DNA of 64,000 nucleotides from Loktanella atrilutea (GTDB lineage: Bacteria > Pseudomonadota > Alphaproteobacteria > Rhodobacterales > Rhodobacteraceae), in NCBI RefSeq assembly GCF_900128995.1, contig NZ_FQUE01000003.1, positions 310,001 to 374,000 of the forward strand, given 5' to 3'. How positions within the stretch are numbered: position 1 is the stretch's first letter; the number at the start of each line of letters is the position of its first letter. Below the pieces are notes generated by a model. It ran no database searches. It had not been told where the DNA came from and saw only the letters and a program-made list of their open reading frames with translations. Positions 1 through 7,526 of the stretch are shown one piece after another. Made by a program: the position numbers and the translations under genes.

Positions 1-177
1 GGTGCCTTCCCCCAGCGTCGCGGCAGCGGAATCGTAGCTCGCGCGCGCCTCTGCATTGATCGCCTGCACGCCGGACCACAGCGCCGTCGCCAGCGCCAGA
101 CCTGCCAGCAGTGTGAACAGCTGCAGCGGATTGCGCCGCCAGTGCGACAGCAGGGCACGCAGGACGGTACCCGTCAC
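1..177 (-). CDS. FtsX-like ABC transporter permease, N-terminal fragment
   Basis: The gene runs off the left edge, so only the first 59 codons are visible. The start is a GTG whose bases overlap the TGA of the ATPase gene upstream (GTGA), a typical translational-coupling junction. The visible part has a short basic N-terminus (residues about 5-16, including SHWRRNP) and then one hydrophobic helix ([18 protein letters not shown]). That is the usual start of FtsX/MacB-type permeases paired with LolD-like ATPases. By family knowledge it would form the membrane part of an exporter of lipoproteins or hydrophobic compounds. The substrate cannot be told from this fragment. Confidence 0.7.
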   Translation of the reverse strand, partial: MTGTVLRALLSHWRRNPLQLFTLLAGLALATALWSGVQAINAEARASYDSAAATLGEGT

Positions 178-830
178 GCGATCACGCCCCGCGACAGGTG
201 CAGACGCCGCTGCATCTGCCCCGCCAGCCGGTCGGAGTGCGTGACCATCAGCAGACCCGCGCCAGTGTCCGTTACCAGTTCCAGCATCAGCGCCAGCACC
301 TGCGCCGCCGCCGCCTCGTCGAGGTTGCCCGTCGGTTCGTCCGCCAGCACGAGGCGGGGGCGCGGCGCCAGCGTCCGGGCAATCGCCACCCGCTGCTGCT
401 GGCCACCGGACAACTGCTCGGGATACTTGCGCAACTGGGGCGTCAGACCCATGCGTTCTGCCAGCGTATCACACCACGCCCCATCATGCCGGCCCGCCAG
501 CCGCGCCTGAAAGGCGATATTGTCCACGACGCGAAGGGACGGGATCAGATTGAACTGCTGGAACACGACCCCCACCGTCTCTCGCCGCATGCGCGCACGG
601 CCCGCATCATCGAGCGCGGTCAGGTCGGTGCCGTCCAGCACGATCCGCCCGCCGTCCGGCACATCCAGTCCTCCGATCAGGTGCAGCAGCGTGCTCTTGC
701 CCGACCCGCTCTCGCCGGTCAGGGCAAGGGTCTGCCCCGCATCCAAAGACAGATCGACGCCCCGCAGAACGTCGAAATCGCCATCAGCGGTGGCATAGGT
801 CTTGCGCAGGTCGGTGACGGTCAGCAGCAT
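174..830 (-). CDS. ABC transporter ATP-binding protein, LolD/MacB-like
   Basis: This 218-residue nucleotide-binding subunit has all the canonical motifs. Walker A is GESGSGKST (residues 39-47), the Q-loop is near 91-92, the signature LSGGQ is at 140-144, Walker B is LVLADE (160-165), followed by PTGNLD, and an H-loop histidine sits in VTHSD near the C-terminus. [13 protein letters not shown] and DEPTGNLD are characteristic of the LolD/FtsE/MacB subgroup, which power FtsX-type permeases. The permease gene follows at once with a 4-nt overlap, so the two form one unit. A role in lipoprotein release (LolD) or in a YbbA-type exporter are both possible; the sequence does not decide. Confidence 0.88.
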   Translation of the reverse strand: MLLTVTDLRKTYATADGDFDVLRGVDLSLDAGQTLALTGESGSGKSTLLHLIGGLDVPDGGRIVLDGTDLTALDDAGRARMRRETVGVVFQQFNLIPSLRVVDNIAFQARLAGRHDGAWCDTLAERMGLTPQLRKYPEQLSGGQQQRVAIARTLAPRPRLVLADEPTGNLDEAAAAQVLALMLELVTDTGAGLLMVTHSDRLAGQMQRRLHLSRGVIA

Positions 831-975
831 CGGATTTCCTTCGTTCGACTGCTACATAAGCCGCCACCCTGTGCAGCACAGCGGAACCGGGCCCTTTGCC
901 GCAGGTGACCAAAGGTTTCTCTGGCCTCCGCCATCGCTGCTTGCCATCCTGCGCCGGAACAGAGGGGGACATTCC

Positions 976-2154
976 ATGACCGACATCGTCATTCTGGGCG
1001 GCGCGCGCACCGCAATCGGCACCTTCGGGGGCGCCTTGGCCGGGACGCCGCCGATCGCGCTGGGCGCCACGGTCGCCCGCGCAGCCATCGCCCGCGGCGG
1101 GCTGGACGCGGCGCAGATCGGTCACGTCGCCTTTGGCCATGTCATCAACACCGAACCGCGCGACATGTACCTGAGCCGGGTCGCGGCGATGGACGCAGGC
1201 GTGCCCGACACCACGCCCGCGATGAACGTCAACCGCCTCTGCGGGTCCGGCGTGCAGGCCATCGTCTCGGTCGTGCAGGCGCTGCAACTGGGTGACGCCG
1301 ATTTCGGCCTCGCCGGCGGGGCTGAAAGCATGTCGCGCTCGCCCTTCATCGTCAGCGACCAGCGCTGGGGCGCCAAGATGGGCGACATCAAGACCCGCGA
1401 CATGATGTTGGGCGCGCTGAACTGCCCCTTCGGCACCGGCCACATGGGCATCACGGCGGAAAACGTCAGCGCCGAACACGACGTCAGCCGGGCGGCACAG
1501 GACGCCTTCGCGCTGGAAAGCCAGCAGCGCGCGGCTAGGGCCATCGCCGAGGGCCGCTTCGACGACCAGATCGTCCCGGTGGAACTCAAGACCCGAAGAG
1601 AGACCTTCGACTTCAAGACCGACGAACACCCAAAGGCCACAACGGCCGAGGCGCTGGCCGCCCTGCGCCCCGCCTTTCGAAAGGACGGCACCGTGACGGC
1701 CGGCAACGCTTCCGGCCTGAACGACGGCGCCGCCGCGATCACGCTGGCACGGCTGGATGCGGCGGAACGCGCCGGCCTGACGCCGCGGTTCCGCATTCTG
1801 GGCTACGCCCACGCCGGCGTCCGGCCAGAGGTGATGGGCATCGGCCCTGTGCCCGCCGTGCGTCGTCTGCTGGACCGCACCGGCCTGAAGGTCGAAGACT
1901 TCGACGTGATCGAAAGCAACGAGGCCTTCGCCGCGCAGGCCCTCGCGGTCAGCGCGGAACTCAGATTCGACCCGGCAAAGGTCAATCCCAACGGCGGCGC
2001 CATCGCACTGGGCCACCCTGTCGGCGCCACCGGCGCGATCATCACGGTCAAGGCGATGTACGAACTCGACCGGATCTCGGGTCGTCGCGCGCTCATCACC
2101 ATGTGCATAGGCGGCGGTCAGGGGATCGCGCTGGCGATCGAACGGATCGCGTGA
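976..2154 (+). CDS. Thiolase family protein (acetyl-CoA C-acyltransferase)
   Basis: This 392-residue thiolase II family enzyme condenses or cleaves acyl-CoA thioesters, in fatty-acid/beta-keto degradation or in acetoacetyl-CoA formation. The acyl-accepting cysteine is C89 in NRLCGSG. The C-terminal catalytic residues are H347 (GHPVGATG) and C377 (CIGGGQG). NEAFAAQ, the usual active-site loop, is also present. The ATG at 976 is preceded by a purine-rich AGAGGGGG ribosome site. An upstream in-frame extension is open but lacks a good site and would run toward the ABC gene's promoter. It is a single gene, divergent from the ABC operon. Whether it is a PhaA-like biosynthetic or a degradative thiolase cannot be told. 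Confidence 0.9.
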   Translation: MTDIVILGGARTAIGTFGGALAGTPPIALGATVARAAIARGGLDAAQIGHVAFGHVINTEPRDMYLSRVAAMDAGVPDTTPAMNVNRLCGSGVQAIVSVVQALQLGDADFGLAGGAESMSRSPFIVSDQRWGAKMGDIKTRDMMLGALNCPFGTGHMGITAENVSAEHDVSRAAQDAFALESQQRAARAIAEGRFDDQIVPVELKTRRETFDFKTDEHPKATTAEALAALRPAFRKDGTVTAGNASGLNDGAAAITLARLDAAERAGLTPRFRILGYAHAGVRPEVMGIGPVPAVRRLLDRTGLKVEDFDVIESNEAFAAQALAVSAELRFDPAKVNPNGGAIALGHPVGATGAIITVKAMYELDRISGRRALITMCIGGGQGIALAIERIA

Positions 2155-2201
2155 TGGCCTTCAGGGGGCGGAGATTTTTCAGAGAAGAATCGTCCCCGCG
2201 A

Positions 2202-2228
2202 CGAAAACCTCTCGACGAAAGGTTTTCG
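2202..2228. terminator. Hairpin between convergent genes, TCGACGAAA-type
   Basis: A 9-bp stem (2202-2210 CGAAAACCT with 2220-2228 AGGTTTTCG) encloses a loop containing TCGACGAA. It lies between the convergent thiolase and yggT genes, so it could stop transcription from both sides. No long T-tract follows, which makes it an atypical intrinsic terminator. Related hairpins with the same TCGACGAAA core occur at 20626-20675. Confidence 0.45.
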
Positions 2229-2242
2229 CCCCGGATCCGGCG

Positions 2243-2530
2243 TCAGTAGAACAGGGCGATGTTGTTCACGAGCAGGATGCGGATGATCTCGATCGCGACC
2301 AGTGCCACGATGGGTGACAGGTCGATGCCGCCCATGCTGGGCAGGATGTTCCGGATCGGCCGATAGATCGGTTCCAAAATGCGCTGCAGCGTGTACCAGA
2401 TCTGGCCCACCAGCGGCTGGCGCACGTTCAGCACGTCAAAGCTGATCAGCCAGCTCATGATGAAATGCGCGAAGATGAAGAACCGCGCGATACCCAGCAG
2501 CAGCATCAGGATCTGGAACAGGGACATCAT
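2243..2530 (-). CDS. YggT family integral membrane protein
   Basis: A 95-residue protein with two hydrophobic segments: residues about 3-28 (ILMLLLGIARFFIFAHFIMS) and 70-93 (LSPIVALVAIEIIRILLV). Between them lies the conserved YggT stretch with a basic loop and ILEPIYRPIRNILPSMGGIDLSP. YggT proteins are small inner-membrane proteins linked to osmotic tolerance or to cytochrome/cell-division clusters in other bacteria; the biochemical role is not settled. AAGGAG precedes the double ATG start. It stands alone here, converging on the thiolase gene. Confidence 0.88.
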   Translation of the reverse strand: MMSLFQILMLLLGIARFFIFAHFIMSWLISFDVLNVRQPLVGQIWYTLQRILEPIYRPIRNILPSMGGIDLSPIVALVAIEIIRILLVNNIALFY

Positions 2531-2723
2531 CGGCGCTTCTCCTTCAACACTCGCGCCGACCTAAGGGCTGCGGTGGCGTCAGACAAGACCCGACCCGCCC
2601 CGCGCGGATCACGCCCGGATCATACGCCCGATTTGCCACAGCGACATGGCGCCGGTGATCGCGCCCCTTGCCGCCGCCGGCGGTCACAGTGTCTATTCGG
2701 GCCAGACAAGGCGGAGGGTCGGT

Positions 2724-4091
2724 GTGGCGGTTTCCAAGAGGCGGATCTGGGGCTGGATGGCCTTCGACTGGGCGTCGCAACCCTACTACACGCTCGGTCT
2801 GACCTTCGTCTTCGGCCCCTACTTCGCCCTCGTCGCGACCAATGCCTTCGTGGCCGACGGCATGGACAAGCTCGCAGCCGATGCGCAGGCGCAGTCGATC
2901 TGGTCGGCGGGCCAGACGATCGCCGGACTGCTGATCGCGCTGACAGCTCCGTTCCTCGGTGCCTTCGCCGACAATTCCGGACGCAAGATGCCATGGATCG
3001 CCGGCTTTTCGGTAATCTACGTGCTGGCCAGTGCCGCCCTCTGGGGCTTGGCGCCGGACGGCACGGCGCTGTTCTCGATCCTCGTCATCTTTTACGTCGG
3101 CTTCTTCGCTGCTGAATCCGCGTTGAACTTCGTCAATGCGATCCTGCCCAGCCTCGGGACAGAGCGTGAGATCGGGCGCATTTCCGGCTCCGGCGCCGCC
3201 TTCGGCTATTGGGGCGGTGTGGTCTCGCTCTTCATCCTGCTGCTGCTTTTCGTCGAAAGCCCCGACACCGGCCTGACCTTGCTCGGTCATGCGCCAGCGC
3301 TCGGCCTCGATCCGGCGGGGATGGAGGGGACGCGCAGCGTCGGACCATTCATCGCCCTCTGGTACGCGGTCTTCATGATCCCCTTCTTCGTCTACGTCCG
3401 CGATGATCCTCGCCTTGGTGGCCGCTCGACCCGGATCGGCGCAGTCTGGGCAGAGCTGGCGGAAACGCTGCGCGGCGTCATGCACCGCCCCAGCCTGATG
3501 TATTTCCTGCTCTCCTCGATGTTCTACCGCGACGCACTAAACGCGCTCTACGCCTTCGGCGGCATCTACGCCGCCCTCGTGCTGGGGTGGACGACGATCC
3601 AGATCGGCGTCTTCGGCATCGTTGCTGCGATCGCTGCCGCGATCTGCACATGGGCCGGCGGGCTGGCCGATACGCGGTACGGCCCGAAACCCGTCATCCG
3701 CGCCTGCGTCTGGCTTCTGATCGTCGTCGGATGTCTGATCGTCGGCATGTCGCGCGATCACCTCTTTATCTTTCCGCTGGCAGAGACATCGCAGGTGCCC
3801 GACCTGATCTTCTACGCCTGCGGAATCGTCATCGGCGGCGCCGGCGGATCGATCTATGCCGCCAGCCGGTCGATGATGGTCCGCCACACCCACCCCGACC
3901 GCCCGGCAGAGGCCTTCGGCCTCTTCGCCCTGACGGGCAAGGCAACGGCTTTCCTTGCACCGGCCAGCATCTCGCTCTTCACGTTTCTGACAGGGAACGT
4001 TCAACTCGGCTTTCTGCCGGTGATCTTCCTGTTCCTCTTCGGGTTGTTCCTGCTAAGGTGGGTCAACAAGGACGGAGACCGCGCCGAATGA
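2724..4091 (+). CDS. MFS transporter, UMF1/Atg22-like
   Basis: About 455 residues with roughly twelve hydrophobic segments. The N-terminal pattern KRRIWGW...FDWASQPYYTL...FGPYF is typical of the Atg22/UMF1 branch of the major facilitator superfamily, which in yeast exports amino acids from the vacuole. Bacterial substrates are unknown. I chose the GTG at 2724 because GGAGGG (2713-2718) sits 5 nt upstream and the family start VSKRRIWGW begins just after it. An upstream ATG at 2646 is open in frame but adds about 26 residues unlike the family. The stop overlaps the mepA start (ATGA), so the two are probably cotranscribed. Confidence 0.85.
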   Translation: MAVSKRRIWGWMAFDWASQPYYTLGLTFVFGPYFALVATNAFVADGMDKLAADAQAQSIWSAGQTIAGLLIALTAPFLGAFADNSGRKMPWIAGFSVIYVLASAALWGLAPDGTALFSILVIFYVGFFAAESALNFVNAILPSLGTEREIGRISGSGAAFGYWGGVVSLFILLLLFVESPDTGLTLLGHAPALGLDPAGMEGTRSVGPFIALWYAVFMIPFFVYVRDDPRLGGRSTRIGAVWAELAETLRGVMHRPSLMYFLLSSMFYRDALNALYAFGGIYAALVLGWTTIQIGVFGIVAAIAAAICTWAGGLADTRYGPKPVIRACVWLLIVVGCLIVGMSRDHLFIFPLAETSQVPDLIFYACGIVIGGAGGSIYAASRSMMVRHTHPDRPAEAFGLFALTGKATAFLAPASISLFTFLTGNVQLGFLPVIFLFLFGLFLLRWVNKDGDRAE

Positions 4092-5020
4092 TCCGCTACG
4101 CTGCACTGTTTGCCCTGCTGACCGGCCTTGCCGCCTGCCAGCAGGATGCACGGGTTGCCACTGCCGCCCCCACTGTGACCCAACCGGTCTATTCCAGCCA
4201 GAACACCAACGACAAGCGCATCGCCAAGCAGGTCTTCGGTGCGATCCCCGGCCCTTCGGCACAGGCGCCTGCGCCCGTCGGCTTCTATTCCAAGGGCTGT
4301 CAGGCCGGCGCGGCGCAATTGCCCGAAACCGGGCCGACCTGGCAGGCGATGCGCCTGTCCCGGAATCGCAACTGGGGCCAGCCGCAGCTCGTCGCCTTTC
4401 TACAGGATCTGTCCCGTGCCGCCGCCGCCCAGCCCGGCTGGAACGGCCTCTACTTCGGCGACATGAGCCAGCCGCGCGGCGGTCCCATGCTGACCGGTCA
4501 CGCAAGCCACCAGATCGGCCTCGACGCCGACATCTGGCTGAAGCCCGCCACCAACCTGCACCTCACCCGGACAGAGCGAGAGAACATCTCCTCCGACCGG
4601 ATGGACCGGAACGGCGGCGCCTACGTCAACAGCAGCTGGACCCCTCAGCAAGAGGCGATCGTCAAGGCTGCGGCCTCCGACCCGCGCGTCGCGCGCATCT
4701 TCATCTTTCCGGGCGCCAAGGTCGAGATGTGCAAGAACGCGACCGGCGACCGCAGCTGGCTGCGCAAGGTGCGGCCGTGGTACGGGCACAACTACCACTT
4801 TCACGTCCGCCTGAACTGCCCGGCGGGATCGACCACCTGCGCGCCGCAGGATCCGCCGCCGCCGGGTGACGGCTGCGCCGACGCGCAGGACTGGGTGAAC
4901 AACATCCTGAACCCGCGCCCCGCGCCGCCGGCGGACCCCAATGCCCCGAAACCGGCGCCGAAACGCGAACTCACCATGGCCAGCCTGCCGGGCCAATGCG
5001 CAGCGGTCGCCGCCAACTGA
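4088..5020 (+). CDS. mepA: Penicillin-insensitive murein endopeptidase, putative lipoprotein
   Basis: A 310-residue LAS-family zinc peptidase that cleaves D-Ala-meso-DAP cross-links in the periplasm. Metal and active-site motifs are visible: HASHQIGLDADIW near residue 138 (His and Asp zinc ligands) and HNYHFHVRL near residue 234 (H-x-H). The N-terminus is a lipoprotein signal with lipobox LAAC at C17, unlike soluble E. coli MepA. Several cysteines in the C-terminal half could form disulfides. The C-terminus ends in a Pro-rich tail. The start overlaps the stop of the MFS gene by 4 nt, and the next gene overlaps its 3' end. Confidence 0.9.
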   Translation: MIRYAALFALLTGLAACQQDARVATAAPTVTQPVYSSQNTNDKRIAKQVFGAIPGPSAQAPAPVGFYSKGCQAGAAQLPETGPTWQAMRLSRNRNWGQPQLVAFLQDLSRAAAAQPGWNGLYFGDMSQPRGGPMLTGHASHQIGLDADIWLKPATNLHLTRTERENISSDRMDRNGGAYVNSSWTPQQEAIVKAAASDPRVARIFIFPGAKVEMCKNATGDRSWLRKVRPWYGHNYHFHVRLNCPAGSTTCAPQDPPPPGDGCADAQDWVNNILNPRPAPPADPNAPKPAPKRELTMASLPGQCAAVAAN

Positions 5021-5886
5021 TCGTGCGACAGATTCTGTTCCTGCTGACCCTGCTTGCAGGGTGTGGCCAGGTGTTCGGCGAAACCGCGGCACCCGGCGTG
5101 ACCGAGGTCGGCCGTTTCCTCTGGACCGACCCGGACAAGGAATTCGGCGGGCTTTCTGGCATCGACCTGTCGCCGGACGGGCGCACGTTCACCGCCGTCA
5201 GCGATCGCGGTACCCTCTGGCAGGGCACGGTAGAGCGCAAGGGTCAGGTCGTCTCCGGCATGACGGTCGCGCACAAGGCGCGCCTGCATGACGCCAGGAA
5301 CCGCCCGCTCGACGGCGATTCCGAAGGTCTGGCGCTCTCGCCCGATGGCACGATCTACATCTCGTTCGAGGGGCCGGCCCGCGTCCTCGCCTACGACACG
5401 CCGGACGGGGCGGCCACCGCCCTGCCGCACCCCCGCGAATTCAACACGATGGAACGCAATGGCGCGCTCGAGGCTCTTGCCATCGGCCCCGACGGCGCGC
5501 TTTACACCATGCCCGAACGATCGGGGCAGGCGCGGCGCCCCTTTCCGGTTTACCGCTTCCGCGACGGTCGCTGGTCCGTCGCCTTCAGCATCGCACGCAC
5601 CGATACCTTCGTCCCCGTGGGCGCCGACATCGGACCCGACGGCCTTTTCTACCTGCTGGAACGCGATTTCACGGGCATCGGCTTCCGATCCCGCGTGCGG
5701 CGCTTCGATATGACCAGCGGTCAGGCCCAGACCCTGTTTCAGACCGCCACGAATACCTACGACAACCTCGAAGGTCTGGCGGTCTGGCGCGACGCCACGG
5801 GTGCGATCCGCCTCACCACGGTGTCCGACGACAACTTCAAATTCTTCCAGCAGACACAGATCGTGGAATACCGCGTGACCGACTGA
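4996..5886 (+). CDS. Esterase-like activity of phytase family lipoprotein
   Basis: About 296 residues matching the phytase-like family (PF13449 type): a beta-propeller with repeated blade motifs such as GLSGIDLSPDGRTFTAVSDRG, DSEGLALSPDGTIYISFEG and DNLEGLAVW. The N-terminus is a secretion signal ending in LLAGC, a probable lipobox. The ATG at 4996 overlaps mepA by 25 nt. A GTG at 5023, 2 nt after the mepA stop, would give a shorter and more usual signal peptide and is a real alternative. Neither has a clear Shine-Dalgarno. Members are periplasmic and of uncertain substrate; phosphatase/esterase activity is inferred only. Confidence 0.8.
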   Translation: MRSGRRQLIVRQILFLLTLLAGCGQVFGETAAPGVTEVGRFLWTDPDKEFGGLSGIDLSPDGRTFTAVSDRGTLWQGTVERKGQVVSGMTVAHKARLHDARNRPLDGDSEGLALSPDGTIYISFEGPARVLAYDTPDGAATALPHPREFNTMERNGALEALAIGPDGALYTMPERSGQARRPFPVYRFRDGRWSVAFSIARTDTFVPVGADIGPDGLFYLLERDFTGIGFRSRVRRFDMTSGQAQTLFQTATNTYDNLEGLAVWRDATGAIRLTTVSDDNFKFFQQTQIVEYRVTD

Positions 5887-5988
5887 CACCGACACCGATT
5901 GACGCGGGCGGGGCAGGGGGCTAAGCCGCGCCGTCCCCGCACGGTGCGGGGGCCAAGTGCCGCACCCTTGTCAAAACGGAACCACAAC

Positions 5989-6618
5989 ATGACCCGTATC
6001 CTTCCCGGCGTGATCGCCATGGCCGCCATCGTCGTGGCCTCCAACATCCTCGTGCAGTTCCTGATCGCCGACGGCCTGCTGACCTGGGGCGCCTTCACCT
6101 ATCCGCTGGCCTTCCTCGTCACCGATCTGATGAACCGCATCTACGGCGTCTCGGCCGCCCGCCGCGTCGTGCTGGTCGGCTTGATCGTCGGCATCGTCTG
6201 TTCCCTGATCGGCAGCCAGATCCAGCTGGAATTCGGCCCCGCCGTCCCGGTCCGCGTCGCCGTCGCCTCGGCCACTGCCTTCGGCGTCGCTCAACTGCTG
6301 GACATCGCCGTCTTCAACCGCCTGCGCATGGGTGTCTGGTGGGTGGCGCCGCTCGGCTCGACGCTGGTGTCCTCGGTTGTGGACACGGTCATCTTCTTCT
6401 CCATCGCCTTCGCCGCCACCTTCAACGGTATCAGCGCCGTCGCGGCGGATCAGGTCGTCTGGGCGCAAGAGGCGGTCCCCTTCCTCGGCCACGGCCCGGT
6501 CGTGCCGCTCTGGATCTCGCTCGCCGTGGCGGACTGGTCGGTCAAGATCGCCGTGGCCCTCGTCGCCCTTGTGCCATTTCGCCTCATTGTTGGGCGGGTC
6601 ACACAGGCGCGCGTTTAA
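5989..6618 (+). CDS. yhhQ: VUT family queuosine-precursor transporter
   Basis: A 209-residue membrane protein with about six hydrophobic segments. It has the VUT/YhhQ (COG1738) features YPLAFLVTDLMNRIYG (residues about 38-53) and WVAPLGSTLVSSVVDTVIFF. YhhQ imports preQ0/preQ1 for the queuosine tRNA modification. I chose the ATG at 5989 because the encoded MTRILPGVIAMAAIV... begins the first membrane helix; the open stretch upstream is not protein-like. A 7-bp GC hairpin with a 3-nt loop (5935-5951) lies in the leader, but I see no recognised preQ1 aptamer. Confidence 0.85.
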   Translation: MTRILPGVIAMAAIVVASNILVQFLIADGLLTWGAFTYPLAFLVTDLMNRIYGVSAARRVVLVGLIVGIVCSLIGSQIQLEFGPAVPVRVAVASATAFGVAQLLDIAVFNRLRMGVWWVAPLGSTLVSSVVDTVIFFSIAFAATFNGISAVAADQVVWAQEAVPFLGHGPVVPLWISLAVADWSVKIAVALVALVPFRLIVGRVTQARV

Positions 6619-6642
6619 TCGCGAGGGGCGGTATATTTTAAT

Positions 6643-6662
6643 TTGACATACACCATATGTGT
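6643..6662 (+). promoter_or_regulatory. Candidate -35 and operator-like palindrome before the RNA unit
   Basis: A consensus TTGACA lies at 6643-6648 and is followed by an imperfect palindrome (ACAC-CATATG-TGT, about 6650-6662). No good TATAAT is seen at 17 nt. This is a plausible but unproven promoter/operator for the short transcript ending at 6873. Confidence 0.3.
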
Positions 6663-6706
6663 GCCACCCTCCGGATTAGGCGAAACATTTGAAAGGAGGT
6701 GATCCA

Positions 6707-6763
6707 GTGCATCATGAAGTTCTGGAGACGTGTGTCGGGACAGCTTGGGGGGTTCTGATCTAG
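6707..6763 (+). CDS. 18-residue small ORF behind an extended Shine-Dalgarno
   Basis: A GTG at 6707 opens an 18-codon frame (HHEVLETCVGTAWGVLI after the start) that ends at TAG 6761-6763. GGAGG (6695-6699) is 7 nt upstream, an ideal spacing, inside the 17-nt match to the 16S tail. A competing ATG at 6714 gives a 14-residue basic peptide but is too far from the site. The peptide is not recognised. The rare, near-maximal ribosome site argues that initiation matters here, either to make the peptide or to place a ribosome for regulation. Protein status is unproven. Confidence 0.35.
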   Translation: MHHEVLETCVGTAWGVLI

Positions 6764-6838
6764 GGCAGCCCCTGGGTTATGAAACCCTCAGGTGGGTGGC
6801 CCACAGGGCACCTAACCGACCCACCTCCGATATTCAGG

Positions 6839-6873
6839 AAAGGGCTATCCCATCGCCGGGGTAGCCCTTTTTT
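6839..6873 (+). terminator. Intrinsic terminator of the small RNA unit
   Basis: The stem AAAGGGCTA (6839-6847) pairs with TAGCCCTTT (6862-6870), with extra CC/GG pairing inside. A run of Ts follows (6868-6873). This is a strong Rho-independent signal on the + strand. It separates the RNA unit from arfB. Confidence 0.85.
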
Positions 6874-6907
6874 CCTGCGGACGCGCAGCGTTCAAAGGAA
6901 AAAAGGA

Positions 6908-6946
6908 GTGGGGGTAAACGTTTGGCGCAGCCAAATGTGGCCCCAC
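6908..6946 (+). other. Two-tier hairpin in the arfB leader
   Basis: An outer stem (GTGGGG 6908-6913 with CCCCAC 6941-6946) encloses a perfect inner stem (TTTGGC 6921-6926 with GCCAAA 6930-6935, loop GCA). It begins directly after an AAAAAAGGAG tract and lies about 60 nt before arfB. Its role is unknown; a leader structure is one option. Confidence 0.4.
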
Positions 6947-7003
6947 CCGGTGCCGCTTGCAGGCCTGACTGGCAATCCTGCGCAGACCCGTTAGATCAAC
7001 CCC

Positions 7004-7429
7004 ATGGCCGACGACCTTTACATCACCCCCACCATCACCCTTCAGGGGTGGGAGATGACGGAGCAGTTCACCCGCGCCTCCGGTCCCGGCGGGCAGAACG
7101 TGAACAAGGTCTCGACGGCGGTAGAGCTTCGGTTCGAAGCGGAACGCTCGCCGTCGCTGCCCGACCCGGTAAAGACGCGGCTGAAGCGGCTGGCGGGACG
7201 GCGCTGGACTGTGGACGGCGCGCTGGTGCTCTTCGTGCAGGACACACGCTCCCAGGCCCGCAACCGCGAACTCGCCCGCGACCGCCTCGCCGAACTGGTG
7301 CTGAGCGCCACCGAGAAGCCCAAGCGCCGCGTGGCGACGAAGCCGACCTACGGGTCCGTCAAGCGCAGGCTGAAGGCGAAGAAGGTCAGGGGCGAGGTGA
7401 AGGCGTTGCGGGGGGCGGTGGAGGAGTGA
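7004..7429 (+). CDS. arfB: Alternative ribosome-rescue peptidyl-tRNA hydrolase ArfB
   Basis: A 141-residue release-factor-like hydrolase that frees nascent chains from ribosomes stalled without a stop codon. The catalytic GGQ lies at residues 29-31 in SGPGGQNVNKVSTAVELRF. The C-terminal tail (about residues 103-135) is strongly basic (KPKRRVATK, KRRLKAKKVR), the helix that ArfB inserts into the empty mRNA channel. Length and layout match ArfB/YaeJ. Its position just downstream of an RNA unit complementary to the 16S 3' end is curious, but a terminator at 6839-6873 separates the two transcripts. Confidence 0.92.
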   Translation: MADDLYITPTITLQGWEMTEQFTRASGPGGQNVNKVSTAVELRFEAERSPSLPDPVKTRLKRLAGRRWTVDGALVLFVQDTRSQARNRELARDRLAELVLSATEKPKRRVATKPTYGSVKRRLKAKKVRGEVKALRGAVEE

Positions 7430-7461
7430 GAGTCGCCTGTACTGATCAAGCCGTTGATTGC

Positions 7462-7484
7462 GAATCAATTTAAAAAATTGATTC
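7462..7484. repeat. 23-nt perfect palindrome with two GANTC sites
   Basis: Two 10-nt arms (7462-7471 GAATCAATTT and 7475-7484 AAATTGATTC) flank AAA. The outer ends are GAATC and GATTC, which are CcrM methylation sites. A third GATTC is at 7499-7503. It lies between arfB and the Ntn-hydrolase gene, in AT-rich DNA. It could be an operator or a hairpin terminator for arfB. Confidence 0.6.
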
Positions 7485-7526
7485 TACGTACTTTTTCTGA
7501 TTCTATTAGAGGTGGTGGAGGATTTT

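Larger units (their letters stand above)
6663..6873 (+). ncRNA. Candidate structured small RNA carrying anti-16S and anti-SD-like segments
   Basis: This stretch has no normal gene but is highly structured and ends in an intrinsic terminator. GAAAGGAGGTGATCCAG (6691-6707) is perfectly complementary over 17 nt to the alphaproteobacterial 16S rRNA 3' end (CUGGAUCACCUCCUUUC). Downstream are hairpin A (CCTGGGTT 6771-6778 with 6783-6792), a small GCCC/GGGC hairpin (6799-6809), and stem B (AGGTGGGT 6790-6797 with ACCCACCT 6819-6826). CACCTCC at 6822-6828 could instead pair with GGAGGTG at 6695-6701 and hide the Shine-Dalgarno. The 5' end is a guess. It may be a leader plus small ORF, an sRNA, or both. 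Confidence 0.5.

Noticed and set aside
5935-5951. Possible preQ1 riboswitch before the VUT transporter
   Set aside because: There is a 7-bp hairpin, but I see neither the preQ1-I A-rich tail pseudoknot nor another known aptamer consensus.
6691-6707. Possible 16S rRNA gene fragment on the minus strand
   Set aside because: The match to the 16S tail stops after 17 nt; flanking sequence is not rRNA-like. It is treated as a complementary element, not a gene remnant.
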